From positions 6,634,001 to 6,698,000 of the forward strand of contig OX388306.1 in NCBI GenBank assembly GCA_947579605.1: a stretch of DNA of 64,000 nucleotides. Direction: 5' to 3'. Made by a program: the position numbers and the translations under genes. Under the pieces are notes generated by a model. That model did no database searches. It saw only the letters and a list, made by a program, of their open reading frames with translations, and had not been told where the DNA came from. The stretch comes from Athripsodes cinereus (Eukaryota; Arthropoda; Insecta; Trichoptera; Leptoceridae). Positions 46,300-57,764 of the stretch are shown in pieces. The number at the start of each line of letters is the position of its first letter. The first letter of the stretch is position 1.

Positions 46300-47068
46300 G
46301 TTCAATCATCATTATTATGTGTGTATATCTCAAATATGGAGTACTCTAATGGAAACGTTGTATTCGTAATTCAACAAATTGACAAAAAAAACTTGCATAC
46401 GCGCATATCAATTAATGGCAGAAATTTGTTACAAACAAATAAAAAGGTATTTTGTGTAAAACACAAAATACTCAAAAAAAGTATTTCAAATAAAATACAA
46501 AATACTTTTTACGAAAAGGTATTTGAAATACAAAATGAAAATACCTACGTATTTTGTATTTTGTACTTGTGTTTTAAGTACTTTCATTTCAAATACTTCA
46601 CATCTCTGGTTAAAACTATGAAATAAATACAAATACAAGAATAAAATTTCAAAATAAAAAAAATTTAAATTGTTACTTTTATAAATCATAAACAGAAGTG
46701 TCTTGTTTGTTTATTTAAGAAGAAGTTTGAAGTGAAATTTTGTTTAACTGACTTTTTGCAGATTCAAAACTTAAATTCATTGCCAGATAAGTAAAAAAAA
46801 GTGATTTTGACATGGCCTACTGACTTTTTGTTACCACTTTACATTATCAATACAATCCCGGGACTAGTCCCGGGATCCCGGGATCAACTATAGATAATCC
46901 CGAAATCCCGGGATTAGAAAAAAGGGTCGGGATCGAATCCCCTACTCTCAACTCCATCATCAGAAAAAAAATCTAATCGCCTGATGACGGAGTCGAGAGT
47001 CTCCGAATACCAGTAAGCGAACTTAATAAAGTCTTATGAAGTTAACTACATACTGTGTTTATTTTACA

Positions 47069-47694
47069 ATTTATTTTGACTTCCAACAAGTACATTTGGT
47101 CAATAATATCGAAATTTTTATGTGTAATCTGTTTAAACAAAAAACAACAAAATTAAATAAATCATTCAGTAATATTAATTGTAAATCTTTTCCTATAACA
47201 TCGTTCTTATGTATTTATCCTAAAACTGTGGATTTAAATAATTACTCTTAGAATAATCACATTTAATCGATCATATATTTTGATAAAATAAAAACAAATA
47301 TTTGATAGTAAAATGTGACCAATCAAAAAAAATTATTGGATAAATAAATCTGACTAAATGATTAAGGGAACTTGAAAACCATTTTTAAATTCTTAAATAA
47401 ACGAAGGTATGCCTAAGTTTAAAATAGTGTTTATATACCTCAACCGTCATCAATAAAATCAATTCTTCAATGTTTCTCAGCCAATAGGTACATTTTAACA
47501 AATTTATAGAGTAATTTCTTCATACATTTACTGTGTATTATTATGTGATTAGATTAGAATTTTAATTCACCATACAACACGCAGTTAGCTATAATGTAAT
47601 ATTAACTTCACATTTAAGCTAATAATAAACAGTTGAGGGCTACTTTCGATGCAGTTTTAAACTATAATCTTAAATGGTATATTAGAAATTCCAA
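47069..47694. other. AT-rich, no feature seen
   Basis: Nothing supportable. Confidence 0.4.
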
Positions 47695-47790
47695 ATTTAT
47701 TATTTATTTATTCCAACATACGGCGTTAGCCTTTTACATGTATAAAATATAATATATGACAGACACAAAAAGCACATAAAAGTAAATTCA
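47695..47790 (-). repeat. LINE tail, type T
   Basis: On the minus strand ACATGTAAAAGGCTAACGCC then GTATGTTGGAATAAATAAAT. The 500 bp upstream on that strand (to 48290) is A-rich and may be its UTR. Confidence 0.5.
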
Positions 47791-48292
47791 AACAAGACAG
47801 AAAGACATAAAATAAACAAGAAAACAATATAAATTAATTAATATATACATAATATAAATAGATCAATAATTAAAATTTAATAAATATAATTAGTATAATA
47901 AAATCAAATAGAAGCAATAAAAAAACATTATGACAACATTAAAAACAAATAATTAATTCAGAAGGACTCAGCAAAATCAATGAATAATGAATCTAAGGCA
48001 ATAATAACAAAATTCAAATCATATAAAACAGAAATATTGTTACAAACCATAGTATACAGGTAGTCAACGCAGATAGATAAAAAGATTGAATGTGTCAGAT
48101 AAAAAAAAATTCACAGAAGCAATTCAATAATTCAAAACAATTTTTGGAAAATATTAATAAGAAAATAATTACAATACAACATTTATATATCATATATACA
48201 AAGAACAAATTATGTCAAAACTGTGATCATTATTTTATTGACAATGACACAAATACTAGATTTACCACAAATAGAGTTGCCAGTACTCTAGA

Positions 48293-48590
48293 CTAACTAT
48301 ACCATCATGGAAAATCTCACAAGTGAGGTAGCCAGCAGACTAGCTGCATGTAATAAACATGAAAACTATACTTTCTGTCTAACAAAAAAAAAATTCATCA
48401 TGGATGGCTGGTACACCTCATGGGTGAATTTGAGATCTATTTATTTTTATAAAAGACGCTAGGAACTTATGGAAAAGAGTGGGAGACCTATGCGCTACCG
48501 AGCACTCTATTTAGTTTAGTCCTCTCTGTGCCACTAAAATAAAAGACATTCAGGATGGGTCGCATATTTCATCGCAGAACTTTACGCGGT
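48293..48590 (-). repeat. SINE-A copy plus a second partial copy
   Basis: The first copy runs TACCATCATGG to CTACCGAGCACTC (48293-48510). A second fragment starts at 48522 with CCTCTCTGTGCCAC and ACATTCAGGATGGG. Imperfect ACTCTA words flank the first copy. Confidence 0.65.
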
Positions 48591-48599
48591 AAATGACTT

Positions 48600-50600
48600 A
48601 TACGCAGATGTTCGTAAACATCATGCATTTAGTCAATTTAACTGAAAGCCTTCGACATTGTTAAACGACCTTTTTTCGTATGAAATTTAGTACTTTTGAG
48701 TATTCACAGTCTATTATCAAGAAAACTTATTTGACGTTTTATAAAAGATTCTATAAAATAGAAGGCAGACGGGGCGTGGAGAGAAATAAAATTTTATAAT
48801 CCCTGGGAAAGATTTGAAAATGACCGGAGTCCAAAGGGGGTGAAGGGAGCTGTTTTATCTAGTACAAGATTGCGAGGCCTACGCCAAGGTAACAAGCGTA
48901 GTATGCCACTCAAAGAAGAATGATAAAATTCTAAGCTAAGACAGCACCGAGAGTCACTCCTCAATAGCATTCTGTATGCACTGCTAGTATTTCTACGCAT
49001 TTTATTGCTACATTATAATGTCTTTACGCCTTGTATAATTATATGAATATAATGCGCATGTGGATAGTGTACGTAAGAGTCTGGTATTATGGGTAGTTTA
49101 TAACTAAGCTACTAAGTAACTGGATCTCTAAATGAACCTGTCTTTCATCTAGATCACTAGACCATCAATGATCTATGGATCGTTAACAGAGGTAGAGAAA
49201 TATTGGAACTTTGTTTTTTTTTTACTAATTCTTATGACAAATATTTGAAATTCAGGTACAAAGAGACACATTATTGTACTTTTTTTTTAATTTAAAGATT
49301 ATGTTTCTTGTCACACATTATAATTTAAAAATATGTTTTCTGTGTTTATATATATGATTTTAAATTTTAATCAGTGTAAATAGCTAATTTAATTTCGGAG
49401 ATAAATATATACTTTCATTACACAGGATTGAATACTAGAAAAACCATTAATTTATATTTATTTTCGCAAAATAATAATTTAAGTTTGTTTTTAGTCTAGA
49501 TGAATGTGAAATAGTTAGGTATATTTTTAAACTCTGAGCTAAATAATAAAACAGAACATATCCGATTTAATTATAAAGTTAAAAAGTATATCCAAGAATT
49601 ATATATCTTTGAATAAAATTGTCATGAAAATATTGAAACAAAAATAATAAGTTTCAAATACAAAATGTGTTCTATCAACGACGGAAATTTCTCCTAAGCT
49701 TGCACCCACTGTAATACCAACTGCAGCTTATTATTAAGTTAAGCTGTACAAAAACAAATTACGTTACAGTATCGAGTGTATCAAGGCCGTACGTACATAG
49801 AATTACAACTTAGTCTAATATTGAGCTTTTGTTCTACTTTAAATAATATTGCTGTGCATTTGTTTTATTATTATATGTAGCATGCATTTATATTATTATT
49901 TATTAATAATAATCTACATATTACCTAGATTAATCTGCATGTTGAACAAGATTACAGAGGACAGACAACTAAGATTATCCGCGGACTTATGTAGGTATAT
50001 TTAATGTATTTGTTTTAATGTACTGTATATGGGACAAATGAGTTTAAGTAATATTATAGTAGTAGGTAGTATGTTTAATTTGTTGTACCGTATATGGTAC
50101 ATCATTAAGCGAAAGCTTTCATTTGCGTATAATAAATCATTAAATACCTATAGATAGAATATAAGAGAAACGTAAATAAATAAATCAATCAATTTTGAAA
50201 TAAATAAACTTTTTTTAAATAATATTAATTTACTTCGGAACGTAAATGAAAATTTTGAAAACTCTAAAAAACAAATATTTTTATTTTCAAAAATAACTTT
50301 GTGGAAAGTCATTACTCAAGTTTATTATAATTTCAAAAAGTGTTTCTATTACATATATACCTATTTACTTAAAAATATACATAATAGTATGGGTACAAGT
50401 TTGTGTAAAAAAAAATAGTTTTTTGTTAGAATATTCAATATGTTTTAATTTTTTATTCAACGAGGAAGACAATGGTTTCTGACATTTTTTTTTATTTTTC
50501 GACCCTTAGGAAAAGAATTTCACCAACAATCATTTATCAACACCGAGCCATACGAAAAGTAAAGCAAAGTTAGTACAATCACATGTTTGGTTATATGGCA
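48600..50600. other. AT-rich; one GC-richer patch
   Basis: 48760-49005 is less AT-rich (GGCAGACGGGGCGTGGAG, CCGGAGTCCAAAGGGGGTG) but I recognise no frame or repeat. The rest is featureless. Confidence 0.4.
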
Positions 50601-50696
50601 GGTGTTTATAAATTTCCATAGCATACAAGTATAATAAACAATTTATGAAAACATCCCTCTTCATAAAAATCTACATATAATATTAATTTCACATAC

Positions 50697-50846
50697 CTGA
50701 TTTCTGGAGACGAATCTACCAGCAGCCTGACACAATCCAAGCATCCTCTAGCTGCTGCATAGTGGAGCGCTAAGGCTCCATTGCGGGCTCGTTGTGGAGT
50801 TCGCCCGGGCGCCATAGTGGCCCCCACTCCAATTCCTCCGCAGGCC
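50697..50846 (-). CDS. Ankyrin-repeat exon, forked/espin-like
   Basis: On the minus strand TTTTGCAG at 50847 is a good acceptor and CAG|GTATGT at 50696 a good donor. The 150-bp exon between is open and encodes ACGGIGVGATMAPGRTPQRA then RNGALALHYAAARGCLDCV and RLLVDSSPEI. The second part is one ankyrin repeat with the G-A-L-x-L-H-x-A-A helix start and a hydrophobic second helix. GALALHYAAARGCLDC resembles the first repeats of Drosophila Forked and vertebrate Espin, actin-bundling proteins of bristles and stereocilia; this is recognition from memory, not a search. Both borders are phase 2, so the exon keeps frame if skipped. The GC content is much higher than the surroundings, as expected for conserved coding DNA. 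Further repeats must lie outside the window or in exons I missed. Confidence 0.8.
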
Positions 50847-52182
50847 CTGCAAAACAATGAAAATTATTAATCAATCTAATATTTTGCGTAATTAATAATA
50901 AAATATGAATAACTATATTATATTTCTTTTCCATCTTTAAACGACCTTGTTGGGAACCCAGTGCAGAAGTTATTTGATTTATAGCGTAATATGGCCTCAA
51001 CTAAAAGTGATTAGTTAAATTTTATACGCTGAAGAAAGACCCACATCACTGGGATATTTCAGGAGTAATAAACTCCTAATCATCCGCATATTTAAAAAAA
51101 AATCTATAGTATTCAAACCAAAATTAATTAAATGGTATGTTATTATTATTTATCATCATGAATGTCTTGTCTAACAAAGACACGAAGAGGACAACTTACA
51201 AGTTTATCAGTGCAATTAGTCTGCTGGCTGCTGTTACGGTATGTATATAGATATTGAAACACTGACCAAGTAATCAATAACCTTAAAATAAAGACCAACA
51301 TACATTCGATTTAGATACAAAAATGTGGATTTTATACGTTGTAATTTTAATACAAAATGACCATTTCATTATTTTCCAAAATTGTGAAACAACACATTTG
51401 CAAACAGCTTTTCCATTATGCTAGTATAAATCGAAAACAATCGATATATTTATTATATAGCGCCTCTACCGACGGCCACTCACAACAGATGATCGGTCAT
51501 CTACTTAATTTCTATGATAGGTACTCGCTATGTGTAATTGATAGTAAGCATTTGTGCACATCACTTGCATATCCGCATATTGGCTGAATAGTATTGTCTG
51601 CTATGACTCATGCACGTAGTTTAGTTACAAGTGAAATGCGCTAGACTAGACGGGAAGTAAGATTATGTTGTGAGAAAATTACGATAGATGGCGGTGAACA
51701 GTCTCGATGATTTATATTTCATGTGTGATTTTCTTTGCATGAATGAACTGATAATTCATACATAATTAAATGCAAGGCACTTATAAATGTACTAATTAAG
51801 AAAAAAAAATGTATTCTTTGGAGAAATATAATGTTGATTTTTAAAATTCTGGTAGGTATGTTTCATATAACTTGCTTCGTGTTGGTATATATTATTTCAA
51901 ATACATTTTTTGTTACAAACGAAAATAATTTTGTATCATTCATAATATTTTTTTTATTTATTGAGAAATGCAAAACAGAAAAAACAAGGTGCATTATATT
52001 TGTAGCATGGTGTTTGTTAACTAGAAAATTATTTCAACAAAATTTAGGGTTTCTGTCTTGCTCACTAAAAATGGATCTAAATACAATTTACAATAGAATC
52101 AATAACGTACGTAGGTATTGTTGTCTTTTAAAAGGCATAGAACCTGAACTTTCGAGAATCACAAATAATAAAAATCAGTGTA
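50847..52182. other. Probable intron; no internal feature seen
   Basis: Upstream intron side of the ankyrin exon. AT-rich with a 119-codon hydrophobic ORF (51831-52190, plus) that shows no family trait. Confidence 0.45.
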
Positions 52183-52195
52183 GGAATTAATAGAT

Positions 52196-52451
52196 CTACT
52201 ACTACTATACCATCACGGCATATCCCACAAGTGGGGTAGCCAGCAGACCAGCTGCATATAAAACATGCAAGCTGTCTTCTCCGTGCCAATATAAAATTAA
52301 GACATTCAGGATGGGTGGCAAACCTCATCGCCGAATTTGAGATGTAAAATGTCTTATTTTTTCGAACACCTGCCTTTTACAGGACACTCGAAAACTTATG
52401 GAGAAGAGTGGGAGACCAATTCTTTACCGGGTGCTCCACGGGATTAGTCTC
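52196..52451 (-). repeat. SINE-A copy with target duplication
   Basis: Full length: a (CTA)n start, TACCATCACGGCATATCCC through GGTGCTCCACGG. Flanks GGAATTAATAGAT (52183-52195) and GGGATTAATAGAT (52452-52464) are a 13-bp duplication with one change. This is the most complete minus-strand copy. Confidence 0.85.
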
Positions 52452-52464
52452 GGGATTAATAGAT

Positions 52465-53466
52465 TACTAAATAATATCTACTTTTCTCGCTACAAAAAAT
52501 ACTATTTTTCAATATCCACTGTAACAAAATAGCCACATACTCACTTTCTCAATAAATTAACAAAAGAAATATAAGAATACCTGTTCATATAAGTTAAACA
52601 ATAAAGGAAGAATTGAACAATACTGTGTTTAAAGAAAAACTTATATGAGGAAATTCATTCCATGTAAGTAATTAATAAATTGCATGTATTATATCACCCC
52701 GGTACAATATGACTACGAACAATGTTAACAGTAAAGGGAAATGGAGAAAATCAGTATATGTATTATAAAGACATATTATAATACTACTGATAATGTTTTT
52801 GTTTTAGTAGCGTAATATTCAACACGTTTCCTGGACAGCAAATATGAAATAAATAAAGGCATTTATTGATTCAAAGAATACACAACTATAGAAAGTATGA
52901 CTCAATTGTATGAAATCTATTTTTATTGTATTGGTGCACAAGTAGTGTAATTCAAACAAATTGCGATAATTAAAATTAGCGCTTTGTTGTACTAGACTAC
53001 TAGAGATACTTAAACACGAGAGAGACATTTTCTACTTCTTAGGTCATTATCATTCTTGAAAATGACTGACCGATAATAAATTTATACAATTTTCATCTTT
53101 TAAAATAAAAATGAAATGAAATTAAATATTCTAGGTAATTGAAAAAAACATAATAAAATAATTGGATAGTTTTTGTTTTCAAGTATTGCCCCGTAGTATG
53201 GCCGTGTCTTGTGTGCAACCAAACTGTTGTTGTGGAGAGATTTTCCACATGGGCAGTGCAGAGACATAAAAGTCAAGGTTTGTACAGAGTCGATCAAAAC
53301 CTTATTAATCGTGATATCTTATGATTCCCAAATGGGTCTATGTGGTATTTTTCCACAGACTGCCTATTTCAAAATAAACTGTCTAAATTATTTTTTATAA
53401 CTGAGTAAGATTTATGAAGAGAAAACGAATGTAAAAGGCCGATTTGGAATTCCATCCTCTCTACCT
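52465..53466. other. AT-rich; family-D repeat piece
   Basis: 53015-53075 has CACGAGAGAGACATTTTC and GGTCATTATCATTC as at 27967 and 56753. A GC-richer patch at 53190-53290 has no clear frame. Confidence 0.4.
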
Positions 53467-53649
53467 ACTCACTCGGAAACCGGTGTAAGTGTATTTATGC
53501 ATTTCATTGTGTTCGTAAATACCAATTTATTATTTCTCTTATATCCTGGTCCTCCAGGGCTGACCACTGCCCCGCCCGTGAAGACAATTTTGATTAATTA
53601 AATAAGCCGATAAATAGGAGTCCACCATTCCTAAGGTATCCGAGTGAGT
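53467..53649. mobile_element. Possible short TIR element
   Basis: ACTCACTCGGAAACC at the left and GGTATCCGAGTGAGT at the right are 15-bp inverted repeats, one mismatch. The interior has CTGGTCCTCCAGGGCTGACC and a GATAAATAGGAGTCC word found at 13203. No target duplication seen. Confidence 0.45.
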
Positions 53650-54289
53650 CGGGTCTCTCTTCTCTCATATCTTTCTATAGATTTATTATTCTACTAATAG
53701 GCAAATGCACGTAGGTACATAATAAAAAAATCAATTATTCAGAATAACATAAAAATCATTCATTTACACTGAAATAACAGTAAAGCGATATTAATTATTA
53801 GTTATACAACGAAGGCAGATGATTTTTTTTATATTACATTTCTATTCCACGTAAAAGTGTATGAGTATTATGATGTATTGTATTTCTACTTTTATAGGCA
53901 TTATTATTATTATGTTTTATTAACAATTTTATATATATTTTTTATTCAGCTCTCGTCATAGTTCAACGATCTACCGATGATAATTACATAATAATAAAAT
54001 TCTAGTTTCATACAATAGATATTACGATTAAGGCACTATTGATTCATGGTGGTATGCCTTATAAGTGGGAACCCAGGGAGGTCTAGAAAATAGTAGGAAA
54101 ATAGGCAAAATGGCAAATTTATAAAAATGGGAAACCGCCCTCTCCCGTAGAATTCAGACTATATGTAAGGTGGATCTAAAATTGTTATACGAAAACGAGA
54201 AATTCAAATGTTTATTCACTTAAAATATTCTACGCCTTTACTTCATAGTAGATACATTAAATACAGTATTTTAAAATGACTTTTAATAA
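53650..54289. other. AT-rich, no feature seen
   Basis: Nothing supportable. Confidence 0.4.
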
Positions 54290-54433
54290 ATTCCTGTGAC
54301 AACGACATCAGAGTGAAGAGAATGTCGTGAAAAGAGGTGACGCGATTGGCACAGAGATGCTCTGAATGGAGGAGGCTGGTTTCTGCCCTGTGCTCCCGGA
54401 GGGAGGAGCATTGAGGTCGATGATGATGATAAA
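54290..54433 (+). mobile_element. LINE 3' end with (GAT)n tail
   Basis: GATTGGCACAGAGATGCTC, ATGGAGGAGGCTGGTTTC, CCCTGTGCTCCCGGAGGG and GAGGTCGATGATGATGAT follow the pattern of LINE ORF ends in insects (W-R-x2 ... E-G-A, then an Asp/Met-rich tail). Short fragment. Confidence 0.5.
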
Positions 54434-54487
54434 TTAGATATTTGTTTTTACTTAAAAAAAAATAGCAGAGCTCTTGTTTTGAAAGTT

Positions 54488-54550
54488 TTTTTTTTTGAAA
54501 GATTTTTTTTTTTGAATGATTTAAAGAAAGAAAAAGAAAGAAAGAAAGAT
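54488..54550. repeat. Simple repeats
   Basis: A duplicated TTTTTTTTTTTGAAAGAT-like unit (about 54488-54520) followed by (GAAA)n at 54525-54548. Confidence 0.8.
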
Positions 54551-55724
54551 ACTTTTAGAATATCGTGAAACGTCTCAAATTTCTATAACAAATTGAAAAT
54601 CTGGCGACGGCAGGGTGGAAATTACAAATACCTGTTATTTAGTTGGAACATATCGCCCTCTTCTATAAACACGCCCATTTGTGCAAATTTTTTTTAATAT
54701 ATTATCTACCATGCCATGTTGTAATCCTATTCCTTCTTATTATTTTTGTTTCTACCAACAATATGGAAAAATTAAGATTCAACTGGTACATTATTTATTC
54801 CACATTTTGCAATACATGATATAAAGAGACTTAACATAATTTACGTACATTGTATAATCAGGCATAGTTAGTATATTATATTCATAGTTTGACCGTGCAT
54901 AATTTTATAATAATAATAATATACATACCTATGAAAACAGAAAATATTCAGCGAAACCCATGACAAATCCCATGAACGTTACTATGTGCATACATACATT
55001 GGTATTATTACAGTTCAACATTATTGTGTCAATTTTAATATGCCTTAATGAGTAGGAACTTTCATTGTAATGTCAACTTTACTACTGTGAGAATAAATTC
55101 GTTAGATTGGTTTACATAAAATCAATTAATAGTAATTTCTTATTACTCTACAATTTTTAATACATCCTTCTTTCAGTTTTATATGCTGCTGGTTCGCTTG
55201 CTAGCCCACTTGTAGGAAATATTGTGATGTTATGAATGAATGAACTCTTTTAATGTGTATTACTCTACTTTCCACGGATAGAAGGAATTTCAATTCTATT
55301 TAACTTTTAAAAATTGCCTAATCATCATCACTAACTACCAGATTTTCTCACAAACTATCTTTCTAGCAGATAAGTAGATAGTCTGTAGTATAGACGTGAT
55401 CAGTAAACTGATGACAGATAAATAATAATAATAAACGGAGAGTATTTAGAGCGCCACCTTTGTGCCATAGCACCCCGAGGACGCTGTACACGATATTGTT
55501 TTATCTTCAACAAAGTTGTCTGTGTCAAGAATTTAAATTTAAATACAAGATCATTATAACATATTACACATTATCTCAGATACGTAATAATATGTATCCG
55601 CATCAGAAATAAAAATAAAATAATGCAATAAACAAAACAGTCACAGTTGATACAAAAATTTGAAGAAGTACGATAGATAAAGACTTCGAATCCTTCTGCT
55701 GCCGCCCAACTCCACTACTTTCTC
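54551..55724. other. AT-rich, no feature seen
   Basis: A small GC-richer patch at 55447-55495 is not interpretable. The rest is featureless. Confidence 0.4.
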
Positions 55725-55732
55725 TACACGAT

Positions 55733-56587
55733 TAGAGGAAAACCCTCTTATTTTTATTTCCCGTTTCCCGGGAAAAAAACGAATCCTTTCCCGGGAAAAA
55801 ATACAAATTATTAGTCATGCAGATTGCCATACCGATACCGAAATCTTTGTTAAGTTAACTGTAATAGTCGTGATAAACTTGTAGAAGCTGACGAATATTT
55901 TGATATGAAAATATGAAAAATAATATTAATTACCAATATAAGTGTTATACTTTAAAAAAAAACTTAATTATAGCTTCAATGTATTCGTTTGAAAGAAGCA
56001 TAATTATTCTAAATATAATTCGAAATCGGAGGTGTGTTTGGCCGACAATGTATAAGAATCCTACAATTTTTCATGTTTATTTTTTCATATTTCGAAAAGT
56101 TAGATAGTTCTTAAAAATATTAGTGCAGCCAACTGTCATTTTTTTTGTTTTATTCATGGATATTAACCGATATAAAAAATCTTTTTTTGTCGAAATTTCT
56201 CATTTTTTAAAGTCAAAAATCTTTAAAAAGCTTTGCCAAAATCCATAACATTTTTTTGCTTGATAGGATGATCAAAAATTAAAAATTTATATATTTTGTA
56301 AACAATTTTTATTTTGATATAACATAGAGTATCTAAATAAATCTCGTCAGTCAGCTATTTAGTTTTTTTTAAGCAAATTACTTATATTGGTAACAAAAAT
56401 TCGATTTTTTTTTTATCAAATCAAAATGTTTGCAAGGGTCAACAAGTTATGTGAGTTTTTATACCAAATTTGTTGAAAATTGAATATTTATAAATATAAT
56501 AATGAATTTCCCGGGATACCCGGGAAATTCATTTTAAAATTTCCCGTTTCCCGGGAACAAAAATAATCCGGGAAAAGATACCCTCTA
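55733..56587. mobile_element. Non-autonomous hAT with CCCGGG subterminal repeats
   Basis: Ends TAGAGGAAAACCC and GGGTATC...-type complement ending ACCCTCTA. Flanks TACACGAT (55725-55732) and GACACGAT (56588-56595), one mismatch in eight. TTTCCCGGGAAA words cluster at both ends. Interior very AT-rich; no transposase. Confidence 0.75.
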
Positions 56588-56703
56588 GACACGATCATAT
56601 TGTCTACTGTAAAGGTCTTTTTGCACTAACTTCAAACACACGTTCAGTTACAGGTTCTGAAATACTATTTTTTATAAACGAAATTAAAAACATATTATGT
56701 TGT

Positions 56704-56741
56704 TAAGACATAATATGTTTAATAACATAATATGTCTTAAC
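56704..56741. repeat. Perfect short hairpin
   Basis: TTAAGACATAATATGTT, four-base loop, and exact complement. It lies immediately left of the family-D element. Confidence 0.8.
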
Positions 56742-56747
56742 ATAAGT

Positions 56748-56867
56748 GTTTAATTGTCGAGAGAGACGTCTTTCCTCTTGTAAAGACATTATCATTACCG
56801 CCCTTACTAATCCGATTGACTTTATCCTGACAAGACGAAAGACCTCTCTCTCGGCAATAATTAAACA
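56748..56867. mobile_element. Family-D MITE, 120 bp
   Basis: TGTTTAATTGTCGAGAGAGA at the left; CTCTCTCGGCAATAATTAAACA-type complement at the right with small indels. Inner GACGTCTTTC/GAAAGAC also pair. Internal GACATTATCATTAC is shared with solo pieces at 27967 and 53015. Confidence 0.7.
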
Positions 56868-57371
56868 TTTTTTTTAATGTGTCAATTTCATCAATCGAGA
56901 TTAAAAGAGATTCTATAGAGAAATTTGAAATAATTTACCGAAAAAGTGATCCTTCGTTTCATTAAAAAGTCATTTACTCTTCGATGTATCTTCTCACAAG
57001 TCATTTGCTTTGATAACATGCATGTAAAACGTTTATTAATCTCACTTTTATCTGAGTAAATACGGCCACGTGTCAATAGGTACACGATATTTACACTGAT
57101 TACACAAATGGACAAGCAATGATAGTTATTTTTTTTTATGTAGTGTTATGTTTTTCTATAAATAACATGTATTTTACTGTAAATTCGAATGATTAATCAA
57201 TACAAAAACATAATATTTTGTACTCTTATAGGTTCATCTTTGTTCCACTCAGAGCTAGCGTGAGTATAATAATATGAATAATTTCATACTCGGTCAGAAG
57301 TTACGTTACTTGAGAATCAGTTCAATAGTTTTTGTGTTTACGCTGTGAAATTCTATTTTTAATTTAATTTA
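56868..57371. other. AT-rich, no feature seen
   Basis: A 74-codon minus-strand ORF without family signs; nothing else. Confidence 0.4.
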
Positions 57372-57495
57372 TTCTACTACTACTATACCGTCATGGCATA
57401 TCCCACAAGTGAAGTAGCCAGCAGACCAGCTGGTTGTAATAAGCATAAAAGCTGCACTCCGTGCAAACAAAAAATAAGACATTCATGATGCCTTA
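57372..57495 (-). repeat. SINE-A copy, 3' half
   Basis: A (CTA)n start, TACCGTCATGGCATATCCC, GACCAGCTGGTTGTAATAAG and GACATTCATGATGCC; the 5' half is missing. Confidence 0.7.
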
Positions 57496-57639
57496 AGTTT
57501 TTTTTACACTTATGGCATAGCATCCAACAAGGATGATTTGTGCCAAAAACAATAGGTGAAAAGTTTTGGATTTGAAAAATCTTACTAAGTGGAAATATAA
57601 CAGTGTTATTGTATTTAATTTTAAATTTATTTTTTAAAT

Positions 57640-57760
57640 GACACGTGGCAAAACTCCCCTTTCACGACACAAGCTTTTGGCTTACTGTGAAAGCTGATGT
57701 ATAAGGTTGTATTTTGGTTTATAACAAAAACCTAGATATGTTTAAAAAAAAATATCTGAG
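57640..57760 (+). repeat. SINE-B 3' part, copy 3
   Basis: GGCAAAACTCCCCTTTCACG, ACTGTGAAAGCTGATGTATA and AACAAAAACCTAGATATG, ending in an A-run. The tRNA-like head is absent. Confidence 0.65.
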
Positions 57761-57764
57761 AATG

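Larger units (their letters stand above)
45113..46608. mobile_element. Second hAT element nested in the first
   Basis: Ends CAGAGATGTGCAAAATAC and complement (CTTCACATCTCTG). Exact 8-bp duplication GTTAAAAC on both sides (45105-45112, 46609-46616). Long subterminal arrays of AAAATAC/GTATTT. No transposase frame; the interior is filled by LINE pieces and a hairpin. Confidence 0.9.
44213..46944 (+). mobile_element. hAT transposon with degenerate transposase
   Basis: TIRs TAGGGGATTCGATCG and complement (CGATCGAATCCCCTA with one change) are flanked by the exact 8-bp duplication CTCTCAAC (44205-44212, 46945-46952). CCCGGGATT/AATCCCG words form subterminal arrays at both ends. 2,732 bp including nested insertions. 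Confidence 0.9.
44143..47068. mobile_element. Outer MITE split by a hAT transposon
   Basis: 44143-44212 and 46953-47068 are inverted repeats of one another (AGTATGTAGTTAACTTC, ACTTTATTAA, ATTCGGAGACTCTC). Without the hAT and one TSD copy they form a foldback element of about 180 bp whose loop lies near the AGAAAAAAAATCTAATCG stretch. It is the oldest layer of the nest. Confidence 0.8.

Noticed and set aside
46321..46626. 101-codon ORF in the second hAT
   Set aside because: Derived from AAAATAC/GTATTT subterminal repeats of the transposon.
51831..52190. 119-codon ORF on the plus strand, hydrophobic start
   Set aside because: AT-rich composition, Phe/Ile/Asn-heavy, ends inside a SINE target duplication, no domain trait; probably chance.
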